Assembly: GCA_002256705.1 (NCBI GenBank)
Contig: NQJI01000044.1
Coordinates: 1-8,489, forward strand
Direction: 5' to 3'
Length of the DNA stretch: 8,489 bases
Source: Methylococcaceae bacterium NSM2-1
Lineage (GTDB): Bacteria; Pseudomonadota; Gammaproteobacteria; Methylococcales; Methylomonadaceae
The position numbers and the translations under genes were made by a program. The notes under the pieces were generated by a model. The model did not search any database and had not been told where the DNA came from. It worked only from the letters and a program-made list of their open reading frames with translations. Shown one piece after another: positions 1 through 6,963 of this stretch; positions within the stretch are counted from its first letter, which is position 1, and each line of letters opens with the position of its first letter.

Positions 1-49
1 GATGATAGTGTGGCAGTTTGCCATGCGAAAGTAGGGAATTGCCAAGCTC
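1..49 (+). rRNA. rrf: 5S ribosomal RNA, 3' end (partial)
   Basis: The window opens inside a 5S rRNA gene. The stretches GATGATAGTGTGG, CCATGCGAAAGTAGGGAA and TGCCAAGC follow the 3' third of the E. coli 5S rRNA (GATGGTAGTGTGG, CCATGCGAGAGTAGGGAA, TGCCAGGC) base for base with a few changes. The internal helix TGGCA/TGCCA is kept. The mature 3' end is placed near 49 by analogy; the 5' two thirds lie outside the window. As the last gene of a standard rrn operon, it implies that 16S and 23S genes lie to the left. The open reading frame crossing this segment is a shadow. Confidence 0.93.
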
Positions 50-57
50 TTAATACT

Positions 58-89
58 AAACCCAGGACTAAACGCCTGGGTTTTTTTTT
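58..89 (+). terminator. Rho-independent terminator of the rRNA operon
   Basis: A perfect stem CCCAGG (61-66) / CCTGGG (75-80) with an 8-base loop is followed by nine T residues (81-89). The upstream AAA (58-60) can pair with the first T residues and lengthen the stem. It lies about ten bases after the 5S 3' end, as expected for the end of an rrn operon. Confidence 0.93.
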
Positions 90-462
90 GCCTGGCAGCC
101 TGAAATGCAAAGGGTTCGTGGACAGGGTATGTGACCACGTATCCTCCTTCTGGCAGCTGCGAACTATGGAATGGCGATTTACTATTGATGATGTGCGGAT
201 AAAATTAAAAAACTTTCCTGATTACCCATAAGCCTCAGCTAATTTCAAAAGCCGGCCTGGCATAGGGGGCGTTCTCTCGGCAACATAAGCAAAGCGAGGC
301 AGCTTATCTTTCAGTTGAAACCTTCGATTATTTAATGGATTATTGTTCAGTATACGCCGTCCCCTGACTTAATGTCTGGGCTTGGCTAAAGCATATTGCT
401 AATCAGGTTGTTTGTTCAGATTTTAATTTAGCGCTGTGTCGCATTCGAGGTCAATTTTAGAT
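90..462. other. Spacer between the rRNA operon and the Lon-like gene
   Basis: This is 373 bases between two convergent transcription units. Besides a possible transposase scrap at 166-231, I see only weak dyads: ATAAGC (285-290) / GCTTAT (302-307), and CCC-T-GAC / GTC-T-GGG (362-380) with a T-T mismatch. Neither is followed by a T-run in either direction, so no convincing terminator for the leftward Lon-like gene was found. No tRNA cloverleaf is evident and no frame beyond 166-231 looks coding. Confidence 0.6.
166..231 (+). pseudogene. Possible C-terminal remnant of an IS630-like transposase
   Basis: This frame reads MEWRFTIDDVRIKLKNF and stops about four residues later. The pattern W-x-F-T-x-D-D-x-R-I-K-L-K near a C-terminus resembles, from memory, the tail of IS630-type transposases (WxFTTxDARIKLKxLYP). 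Upstream in the same frame I see no recognisable transposase core and no DDE context, so only a scrap would remain, possibly joined to unrelated DNA. It lies just past an rRNA terminator, a plausible neutral insertion site. The match is short and could be chance; nothing here suggests a functional protein. Confidence 0.35.
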
Positions 463-2856
463 TCAATTATCGGATTTGTTATTAAAATCCTTTCTAATCG
501 ATGTGAATTGCAGTAGCTGGGCTTCGACCTGTCCGTTAAATGATTCCAGTGGGTATTTACCCTGATCATCTGCAATGCCGGCATCAATCCCGGTAAGTAA
601 CTCAAGGGCTTCATCTGCAGTTGTTACGGCATAGATGTTAAATTGACCGGATTGAGCGGCATGTACCACATCCCATCGCAACATCAAATGTTTGATGTTA
701 GAGGCGGGAATGATGACGCCCTGGGTGCCCGTTAAACCTTTTTTGGTGCAAATATCGAAGAAGCCTTCAATTTTTTCATTAACAGCGCCTATCGGCTGAA
801 CTTGCCCCAGTTGGTTGATTGATCCGGTAATAGCAAGATCCTGTCTTAAAGGAACCTGGGCGATTGAAGATAAAATGGCGCAAAGTTCAGCCAGAGAAGC
901 GCTATCGCCTTCCACATGTCCATAGGATTGTTCGAATACCACGCTGGCAGCAATTGAGAACAGTGTTTTTCGGGCATATCGGGCGGCGATAAAGCTCGAC
1001 AATATCAGTACTCCTTTTGAATGAATAGCTCCGCCTAATTCGATTTCACGTTCGATATCTACTACTTTTCCGCTTCCCAGGCGGGTTGTTGCGGTAATGC
1101 GGGAAGGCAGTCCAAAGCTGAATTCACCCAATTGCAATACTGACAGGGCATTGATCTGGGCGGTTACTTTACCCTCGATATCAATTAAGTGTGTACCACG
1201 ATCAATATTTTCGTATAGCTTTTCCCTGATTTTATCCAGTCTGTGGGTTTTATGATCGATCGCTTGTTGTACATCGCTGTTAGTTATATGGATGTGGCCA
1301 TTATCTTCTGCCCAATAGTCTGATTCTGTTAATAAATCTTTGATACTGCGGAGATGAGTCAACAGTTTTTCTGCGTCGCCGACCATTCTGGAGCTGTGTT
1401 CAATAACCCTGGCAACGGCATTTTGGCTCAGCGGTCTTAATTTCTCACTCCGGGCAACAGTTGCCAGTAAACGGGCATAATCATGACTGCTGTTTTCTCT
1501 GGAAACGGTTTCATCAAAATCAGCCGCGACTTTAAAAAGATTGTGAAACTCCGGGTCATATGCACTTAATAAATAATAAATTAACGGGTCACCCACTAGA
1601 ATGAGTTTTAAATCAAGCGGTATGGGTTCCGGTTCCAGTGATGAAGCACTGATTAAACTAAGCGACTTTTCCAGAGATTCAATACGTATTTCATGGGACT
1701 GCATGGTTCTTTTAAGGGTTTCCCAGCTATAGGGCTGAAACAGAAGTTTTCTGGCATCAAGAATAAGGTACCCGCCATTGGCTTTATGCAGAGCGCCTGG
1801 TTTGATCATGGTGAAGTCAGTGACTAGCGAGCCCATGTAAGCCTGATGGTCAATGCGCCCCAGAAGATTACTGTAATTCGGGTGATCTTCGAAAATTACC
1901 GGAGCGGATTTCATATTGCTGAAATCAACCATCAAATTGACCTGATAGCGTTTGAAAGGATTCTGTTCCTGTGGCGACTCCATGAACGAGATTACTTTTT
2001 CGCTATGTGGTATGAAATCCCTTACGTGCTCAATAATATCTTTTTGCACATCATTCAGATAACCAAGAATGGCTTCCTGTTTAGCATATTTCTCGATCAG
2101 TTCATCAATTGTATGATTGACAGCCAGTTCAGCCACCTCACGATTCAGTGCTTGCAACTTGCGTTTGGTTTCCTTGCGCCAGGAGGGAAAATTTTTCAGC
2201 AATTTCGCCAAATCTTCCTGTAAATCGATGATGGTATTCTGTATTTCATGCTGCTTATCTTTATCAAACTTATTAAACTGCTCGGGACTGATAATTTCAT
2301 TGTTTTCATCCGCTGGAGAAAAAGCGTAACCGGTTGGAGTTTCTACAAGAATAACATGAGCATTCGCGGCCTTATCGCGTAACTGACTCAATTCATTGAC
2401 TTCCCGTTGACGAGATTGACTTTCAATCTCACCCGCTCTGGAACGGTATTCGTCACCATCAAAAGCGGCAGGGATGGCGACACTCAGTTCGTCAATCAAT
2501 TCTTCCATGTCTTCCTTAAAATATTTACCCTGCCCCGGCATTAATTTAATAGCGGTGGGTTTAGCTGGTTGCCTGAAATTGTTTACGTAACACCAATCTG
2601 AAGGAATGGCTTGTCGGCTGGCTTCGTGTTCAACTAATTGCTTTACTGCAGTCAATTTTCCTGTGCCGGCAGGCGCCATTGCGAAAATGTTGTAACCGTT
2701 TGTATGAATGCGTATGCCAAATCTTATTGCTTCCATGGCACGTTCCTGGCCAACGGTAATATCTATATCTTCAAGTTCTTCGGTAGAGGCAAATTTTAAT
2801 TGTTCAATGTTGCAAGGCTTATAGAGTTGTGAAGGATCCAGCCGAATGTTTTTCAT
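463..2856 (-). CDS. Lon-family (S16-type) AAA+ ATP-dependent protease
   Basis: Predicted cytoplasmic ATP-dependent serine protease of the Lon-like group, with an AAA_32-type ATPase and a C-terminal Lon protease domain, distinct from housekeeping Lon and lacking its LAN substrate domain. In the 797-residue version the order is: a short N-terminal region (LYKPCN, then a conserved-looking FASTEELEDI), a nucleotide-binding loop APAGTGKL (61-68), a charged helical insert (about 140-290), a Walker-B-like GGYLILDA (361-368), a helical lid, and a Lon protease domain (about 555-760). The catalytic Ser is S652 in EGDSAS and the Lys is K695 in GAVNEK; their 43-residue spacing equals that of E. coli Lon S679/K722. 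The start is ambiguous. ATG at 2856 begins where family similarity begins, whereas an in-frame TTG at 2964 would add 36 residues of unconserved look; neither has a strong ribosome site. The P-loop is atypical: the first Gly is Ala and the Ser/Thr after Lys is Leu. AsrA of Pseudomonas aeruginosa is, as I recall, a characterised relative, but orthology is not shown here. Confidence 0.9.
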   Translation of the reverse strand: MKNIRLDPSQLYKPCNIEQLKFASTEELEDIDITVGQERAMEAIRFGIRIHTNGYNIFAMAPAGTGKLTAVKQLVEHEASRQAIPSDWCYVNNFRQPAKPTAIKLMPGQGKYFKEDMEELIDELSVAIPAAFDGDEYRSRAGEIESQSRQREVNELSQLRDKAANAHVILVETPTGYAFSPADENNEIISPEQFNKFDKDKQHEIQNTIIDLQEDLAKLLKNFPSWRKETKRKLQALNREVAELAVNHTIDELIEKYAKQEAILGYLNDVQKDIIEHVRDFIPHSEKVISFMESPQEQNPFKRYQVNLMVDFSNMKSAPVIFEDHPNYSNLLGRIDHQAYMGSLVTDFTMIKPGALHKANGGYLILDARKLLFQPYSWETLKRTMQSHEIRIESLEKSLSLISASSLEPEPIPLDLKLILVGDPLIYYLLSAYDPEFHNLFKVAADFDETVSRENSSHDYARLLATVARSEKLRPLSQNAVARVIEHSSRMVGDAEKLLTHLRSIKDLLTESDYWAEDNGHIHITNSDVQQAIDHKTHRLDKIREKLYENIDRGTHLIDIEGKVTAQINALSVLQLGEFSFGLPSRITATTRLGSGKVVDIEREIELGGAIHSKGVLILSSFIAARYARKTLFSIAASVVFEQSYGHVEGDSASLAELCAILSSIAQVPLRQDLAITGSINQLGQVQPIGAVNEKIEGFFDICTKKGLTGTQGVIIPASNIKHLMLRWDVVHAAQSGQFNIYAVTTADEALELLTGIDAGIADDQGKYPLESFNGQVEAQLLQFTSIRKDFNNKSDN

Positions 2857-3006
2857 GTTATAAAATCTGCTTGAAATATTGGGTTTGTTACCGATAGGAT
2901 AAATTGAATTCGAATTTTCGTATGTAGCATAAAGACAATTTTGGTTTTGTAAAGAGCTAATCAACTGCTAAAAACTGGGGTTCTATGCTTATGGGTTCAA
3001 CAATTC

Positions 3007-3030
3007 AAACTCCCGGATTGCACGGGAGCT
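3007..3030 (-). terminator. Probable intrinsic terminator after the DUF4105-like gene
   Basis: Directly after the TGA stop, the minus strand carries CTCCCG / CGGGAG (plus strand 3010-3015 and 3023-3028) with a 7-base loop, then TTTGAATTGTTG. The stem is perfect and GC-rich, but the T-tract is interrupted, so termination may be incomplete and allow read-through into the Lon-like gene. Confidence 0.45.
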
Positions 3031-5019
3031 TCAATATTCGGATTTTTCATCATTCATAAATTGATTGAATGACAAATACTTGTAACTGCCTTTGCGCATA
3101 TTGAAGAACAACAATTCGGGCAGACTCATTAAAACCCCTGTCGCCCCTGATTTGAGATTTTTTCCAGCATCAAAAGGCCAGCTTAAAAAGCCAAATATGC
3201 TTTGGCCAATTCCGGCGGCGGTATTGACTAGCCCAAAAATGGGCCTTAGTACCAGGCGATCATCGGTAAAAAAAACAAAAAAAGCATCGTCTGGATTATA
3301 GGCGTACAAAGTGCTGGTGAAGGTGTTGGATTCGCGTAACACAGTCATCAACCCGTTATTCCGGGAATAAAGTTTTTCTAATTGCTGGTCGCGGTAGGAA
3401 CTTAATACCGCACTTGTCGTTACCTTATAGCGCTCTTGTACCGACTGGAACGACACAAAAGGAATAAAATTATAAGCTGCAGAAATGTTGCCGCCCAGAC
3501 GTTTCGTAGATTCTTGCATTAGCAGTTCGACTTGTTTCGATGAGTCGACGTCCACTTTGTTTTGCTGTAACAAAGCCAGATCAATCGCTCTAAACAATTC
3601 GGTAACGCAATTACGGGTAATCAAATTATACTGATAATGTTCCACTAATTCCTGGAGTAGTTTGCTTTCATAGTTATCCAGCTTGGTTAACGCCATTGTT
3701 AATTGTTGTTGCGTCAACTCGGGAACAAGCCAATCCGGCAGACTAATGCTTTTGGTTGGGAGCGCATTTTCACCAGTGTACCGGACAGCCTTATGCCCCC
3801 TGCCTTTGACCAATTCAAAATACCGGTTAGCTGACATTTCAAGCTTGCTGTAACTGGCTTCAGTAAGACCGCCATTGCTTAACAATGCTTTACGGGCCTG
3901 TATCAGATTGGTCTGCGCATCGTTAATCTGGGTTTGCATTTGTTCTGTAAATCGCGCAAATTGATCAGTGCTGATCCATTCACTGTCCGTGTCAAAATCG
4001 TCAATAAAAACCCAGTGACCCAACTGTAATGAAAGGTCAACCGCAACAAACCGGGCCATATTGACTAAAACAGCATATCCCCAATCAGGTCGCTTGGCTG
4101 TGACTGACTTTAACAGGCTTGAGGTCATTTGATCTCGTAATCTCTCCAATACTTCCATTTCTTCCGGTGTCACTGACTCATGCGTTATAAAATAAGCGTC
4201 ATGACTTAACGGCTGCCTCTCCACTAGTACTTTTATGGCAACCAGTCCCGTTAAATAATCTTCATAGCTATCCGCAAATGAATTAACCGCAGGAGGAAAA
4301 TTATCCTGCGACAAAATCGATGGTGCTGCAAGCCAATGGCTGGGCGTTAATGTCTTAATATCGGTTGTGATTTGTACTCGACGATGCAACAGATAATCTT
4401 GACCATGATTTTGCTCGATTTTCTTCCGCAGCATGTCAATAATCTGTGATGATTGAGATTGCACGCCATCAACATTTCTTATGCGCCGGTCCTTTTTTTG
4501 ACCGTCCAATTCCTGCCCGGTATAAAAAAGTCCGGCACCATTTAGTCGTAATACAGAAGGGAAATCAGCATCCCAAAAAGCATCATCAGAGCCTTTTTTA
4601 TATAACAATCGACGCAATAGAACACGATCCTTATGCAAGTCATTGAGTTGCTTGAACTGTTGATCCTGCGCCAGAAACTGCAGCTTAAAATGCTCTCTGA
4701 GCCTGTTAAAGGTCTCTTCGGACACCTCAACATGGCTCAAATGAATGCGGCGATTCTGTGAAAAGCGATACAGAAAATGAAATTCCTGTTTATCTTGTCT
4801 GAGCAGGCGAATTAAGCCGGAATCATGATGTTGATAATGATAAACTTCATCTCCCAATTGTATGGCGCTATGTCCACCGCTGGAATTACCTTCACTCGCT
4901 TCGATATAAAGGTATTCAAACGATACTGCCGAAGCAGATGCTGAACATAGAAACAACGCTATAAAAGCAGCATGGGTGAAAAAATACTTCAAGCTAAGAC
5001 GCTTAACACGCAAAACCAT
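3031..5019 (-). CDS. Exported DUF4105-like (NlpC/P60-fold, LRAT-like) protein
   Basis: A 662-residue protein with a Sec signal peptide: basic start MVLRVKR, hydrophobic core to about residue 25, and a signal peptidase I site ASA|V after residue 31. The mature protein is predicted to be periplasmic. Near its N-terminus GGHSAIQLGDEVYHY holds H50, and YNLITRNCVTELFRAID holds C471. In DUF4105 and LRAT-type permuted NlpC/P60 domains an early G-H-[ST]-[AS] strand and a later N-C motif supply the catalytic His and Cys, so I infer a thiol hydrolase or acyltransferase. About 420 residues separate the two motifs, far more than in a minimal domain, implying a large helical insert (coiled-coil-like around 355-400 and 435-460). 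The C-terminal 100 residues include hydrophobic stretches (about 580-640) that could be amphipathic or membrane-associated. ATG at 5019 has an AAAAGG ribosome site five bases upstream. It lies 43 bases after a lipoprotein gene on the same strand. Function and substrate are unknown; the family assignment is from memory of the motifs. Confidence 0.62.
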   Translation of the reverse strand: MVLRVKRLSLKYFFTHAAFIALFLCSASASAVSFEYLYIEASEGNSSGGHSAIQLGDEVYHYQHHDSGLIRLLRQDKQEFHFLYRFSQNRRIHLSHVEVSEETFNRLREHFKLQFLAQDQQFKQLNDLHKDRVLLRRLLYKKGSDDAFWDADFPSVLRLNGAGLFYTGQELDGQKKDRRIRNVDGVQSQSSQIIDMLRKKIEQNHGQDYLLHRRVQITTDIKTLTPSHWLAAPSILSQDNFPPAVNSFADSYEDYLTGLVAIKVLVERQPLSHDAYFITHESVTPEEMEVLERLRDQMTSSLLKSVTAKRPDWGYAVLVNMARFVAVDLSLQLGHWVFIDDFDTDSEWISTDQFARFTEQMQTQINDAQTNLIQARKALLSNGGLTEASYSKLEMSANRYFELVKGRGHKAVRYTGENALPTKSISLPDWLVPELTQQQLTMALTKLDNYESKLLQELVEHYQYNLITRNCVTELFRAIDLALLQQNKVDVDSSKQVELLMQESTKRLGGNISAAYNFIPFVSFQSVQERYKVTTSAVLSSYRDQQLEKLYSRNNGLMTVLRESNTFTSTLYAYNPDDAFFVFFTDDRLVLRPIFGLVNTAAGIGQSIFGFLSWPFDAGKNLKSGATGVLMSLPELLFFNMRKGSYKYLSFNQFMNDEKSEY

Positions 5020-5062
5020 TGAAGCCTTTTAAAACGGACTGATAAATTAATAGGACAGAATG

Positions 5063-5527
5063 TTATTCTGCTGACTCGTAACCGTCCTGAATTTCTTCCA
5101 TTTTTTTGGAATCTCCCCTGGCAAAATTCTTTTTGTAAGTTTCATAGGGGACGCCTTCCACACCAGCTTTCTTCAAACCTATTCCGATGCCCAAATAGGT
5201 TAATGAATCTTGATCCCAATTGGTAATACCTTCTTTTGCAGCAATATCACTCAAGCCCTTGAGAAATGAATTGTAATCCGCACCGGGATGGGAAGATTTA
5301 ACATAAGCCATCGTATAATCCGCCACTTCATTTTGGTATTTTTTGCTTTTTCCTGAAATTGAAGAAGGGCTACTAATAATGGAACTTGTCGAGTCTGAAA
5401 TACTTTTTGAACTCTCTGAACTGCTTTTTGAACTGTCTGAAAACGAACAGCCATTAATAGCAATCGATAGCCCGAAGAGAGCCGGATAGAGCAGTAACTG
5501 TTTTAAATTACCTGAATATAAACACAT
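5063..5527 (-). CDS. Putative serine-rich outer-envelope lipoprotein
   Basis: A predicted lipoprotein of 154 residues. It starts MCLYSGNLK, has a hydrophobic stretch (about 10-24) and a lipobox-like IAINGC, with the lipidated cysteine at C27. A Ser-rich linker of about 33 residues follows, containing three 7-residue repeats, then a small globular domain of about 90 residues (YQNEVADYTMAYVKSSHP, a WDQDSLTYLGIG segment, acidic C-terminus) that I do not recognise. The reading frame is open upstream to 5605, but ATG at 5527 is chosen because AGGAAA lies a few bases upstream and because this start gives a proper signal peptide. The residue after C27 is Ser, so outer-membrane sorting is plausible (an Asp there would favour retention). 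It is probably co-transcribed with the downstream DUF4105-like gene, suggesting a shared envelope role. Confidence 0.78.
   Translation of the reverse strand: MCLYSGNLKQLLLYPALFGLSIAINGCSFSDSSKSSSESSKSISDSTSSIISSPSSISGKSKKYQNEVADYTMAYVKSSHPGADYNSFLKGLSDIAAKEGITNWDQDSLTYLGIGIGLKKAGVEGVPYETYKKNFARGDSKKMEEIQDGYESAE
5381..5443 (-). repeat. Three 21-bp tandem repeats encoding a Ser-rich linker
   Basis: Three consecutive in-frame 21-base units encode FSDSSKS, SSESSKS and ISDSTSS in the lipoprotein linker. At DNA level the first two units are clearly related (CTTTTTGAACT and TCTGAA recur at a 21-base period on the plus strand, near 5403 and 5424). Unit number could vary between strains by slippage without breaking the frame. 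Confidence 0.75.
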
Positions 5528-5531
5528 AGTA

Positions 5532-5537
5532 TTTCCT
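5532..5537 (-). promoter_or_regulatory. Ribosome binding site that fixes the lipoprotein start
   Basis: The minus strand reads AGGAAA, then TACT, then ATG at 5527. This is the only good Shine-Dalgarno sequence near the possible starts and supports the 154-residue product over the 180-residue open frame. Confidence 0.7.
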
Positions 5538-5565
5538 ATAGAATTAAAGAACGAAAAGGTAAGGC

Positions 5566-5745
5566 TCAAGAGGGGATAAGTCGCCCGAACCATTTCAGAA
5601 GGCACTGGTCGTATTGGAAACGACGGTTTACACCGGATAGGTGCCGTCTTTTTTCTGTTGTTCCCGCAAGGCTGCTTGCGCGGCTAAGAATTTTTTTATG
5701 CACTTCACGCTCTTCCCTGTTAGGGCGTTTGCTAGGTTTGCTCAT
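5566..5745 (-). pseudogene. Frameshifted N-terminal remnant of a transposase-like protein
   Basis: An ATG at 5745 with a good ribosome site (CAGGAAACC-ATG) starts a basic peptide MSKPSKRPNREEREVHKK. This frame then runs on, with an unconvincing sequence, to a stop at 5566. After the run of seven A residues (plus strand T7, 5691-5697) the neighbouring frame, reached by dropping one base, reads FLAAQAALREQQKKDG and stops at 5628. Joined, the two look like the charged N-terminal leader (REE...ALRxQQKxxG) that I recall from a family of proteobacterial transposases. The original frame later reads NRRFQY, which may match the next conserved segment (NRTCxY). This suggests at least two indels and loss of the rest. 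Alternatives are a real 59-residue small protein, or a 38-residue product made by slippage on the A7 tract. It overlaps the upstream region of the lipoprotein gene, whose mRNA leader may include it. Confidence 0.42.
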
Positions 5746-6071
5746 GGTTTCCTGATGAAAACGCTCACTAAAGTGCAATGAAAAAATAATAGATACGAAT
5801 CATGTGCTTGCTTTTTAGGTGTTTTTTGTTTCATGCCTACATTTCGCACCCCCCGTTAGTGAAAATTGATAATTAAAATATGTAGATTAATCATATTGTT
5901 ACATCTCATATTAAGCGCCTACCAAGAATCAATGACTTAGAATTTATTTCTAGAAACCCTTGTTTTTCAAAAAGTTGAAAAAATTCCGGCTTATGAAAAT
6001 TGATGATTCACAAATATAAATAGTTTATAAATTATTAAATATCAATGTATTATAAGGTGATGAATGTCGGG
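5746..6071. other. AT-rich spacer between psd and the lipoprotein region
   Basis: No coding frame is credible here. The promoter of the lipoprotein operon presumably lies in this stretch on the minus strand, but I cannot pick a convincing -35/-10 pair. Visible structure includes two near-identical 15-mers TGAAAATTGATRATT (5860-5874 and 5994-6008), a perfect dyad TTTTTCAA / TTGAAAAA with a 4-base loop (5963-5982), and a palindrome TTTCTAGAAA (5947-5956). No GC-rich terminator follows psd. Confidence 0.55.
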
Positions 6072-6941
6072 TCATGCGTCAGGGCTGAGTGTAATACCAA
6101 TCCTTTCCCCCAACTTGACCACCTTGTCAGCTGCAAATTCGTTATCCCACTGCGCCTTGTCTTTGCCAAATAAAACAATAATAGTCGACCCCATGTTAAA
6201 GCGACCCATTTCTTCGCCGATGTTTAGCGTGGGTGCATTGACCTGATACTGCCAGCTTTGCACGGAGGTAATGCTCGGCGGCGTAACGACACCGTGCCAG
6301 ACGGTTTCAATGCTGGACACAAATATGGCTCCGACCAGTACTAATGCCATCGGGCCTATTTCGGTATCAAATATGGCGACAACGCGTTCATTTCTGGCAA
6401 ATAATCCGGGAACGGAATTAGTGGTTGCCGTATTCACGCTGAATAATCGCCCGGGTATATGCACCATTTCTCTTAACGTACCAGTCAGAGGCATGTGCAG
6501 GCGGTGATAATCTTTGGGTGAAAGATAAATAGTGGTAAACACTCCATTATTAAAAGGTTCGGCACGCTCTAAGCTGCCACCTAACAAGTCGGTCGCCGTA
6601 TAGCTTTTACCTTTTGCCTGAAATATTTCACCATCGGTAATGTTACCCGTTTGACTGACTGTACCATCAGCAGGACAGGCGATGGCATTGCGTTCAGTGG
6701 CTAAAGGTCTGACACCGGGCTTAAGTTCACGGGTAAAAAAGTCATTAAAGCTTTTAAAAGCATTGATGTCCTGCTCGAGCGCCTCATCCATGTTGACCCC
6801 GTAATGTCTGATGACCTGCTTGATAAACAGGTTCTTCCAGGCCTTGTTTTCGCAGTGTGTCAGTTTGCTCATCATTCTGGACAAGGCATGATGAGGTAAA
6901 ATGTATTGAGGTAAAGTGGTTAAAGCTTCTTGAATAGTCAT
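6072..6941 (-). CDS. psd: Phosphatidylserine decarboxylase proenzyme
   Basis: Psd decarboxylates phosphatidylserine to phosphatidylethanolamine, the last step of the major phospholipid pathway, at the inner membrane. The 289-residue length is normal for the bacterial type. Residues expected of the autocatalytic triad are visible: D92 in PADGT, H149 in DYHRLHMP, and S252 in MGRFNMGST. Self-cleavage between G251 and S252 would give a beta chain of 251 residues and an alpha chain of 38 residues carrying the pyruvoyl group derived from S252. The cleavage motif is MGST where E. coli has LGST, a mild change at the residue before Gly. ATG at 6941 is the only sensible start; the ribosome site before it is weak. 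It is separated from queF by 353 bases of repeats starting only 22 bases upstream of the ATG, so its promoter is either inside that repeat region or upstream of queF. No terminator is seen after the stop. Confidence 0.97.
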   Translation of the reverse strand: MTIQEALTTLPQYILPHHALSRMMSKLTHCENKAWKNLFIKQVIRHYGVNMDEALEQDINAFKSFNDFFTRELKPGVRPLATERNAIACPADGTVSQTGNITDGEIFQAKGKSYTATDLLGGSLERAEPFNNGVFTTIYLSPKDYHRLHMPLTGTLREMVHIPGRLFSVNTATTNSVPGLFARNERVVAIFDTEIGPMALVLVGAIFVSSIETVWHGVVTPPSITSVQSWQYQVNAPTLNIGEEMGRFNMGSTIIVLFGKDKAQWDNEFAADKVVKLGERIGITLSPDA

Positions 6942-6963
6942 GAATAATCTGTCATTTGTAAAT

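Noticed and set aside
252..264. CCGGCCTGG shared with the right flank of the repeat at 7251
   Set aside because: The match is nine bases with no surrounding similarity, so chance is sufficient.
2857..2964. 36-residue N-terminal extension of the Lon-like protease from TTG at 2964
   Set aside because: The sequence looks unconserved, the codon is a weak start, and the family-like region begins at the ATG at 2856. It is kept only as an alternative start.
5528..5605. 26-residue upstream extension of the lipoprotein frame
   Set aside because: It would bury the signal peptide and lipobox, and the strong AGGAAA site sits just before the ATG at 5527.
5622..5654. Terminator-like hairpin on the plus strand: GACGG/CCGTC with inner CACC/GGTG, followed by six T residues
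   Set aside because: No plus-strand gene lies upstream, the stem has a 4-base bulge, and the T-run is the complement of A-rich codons in the transposase-like remnant.
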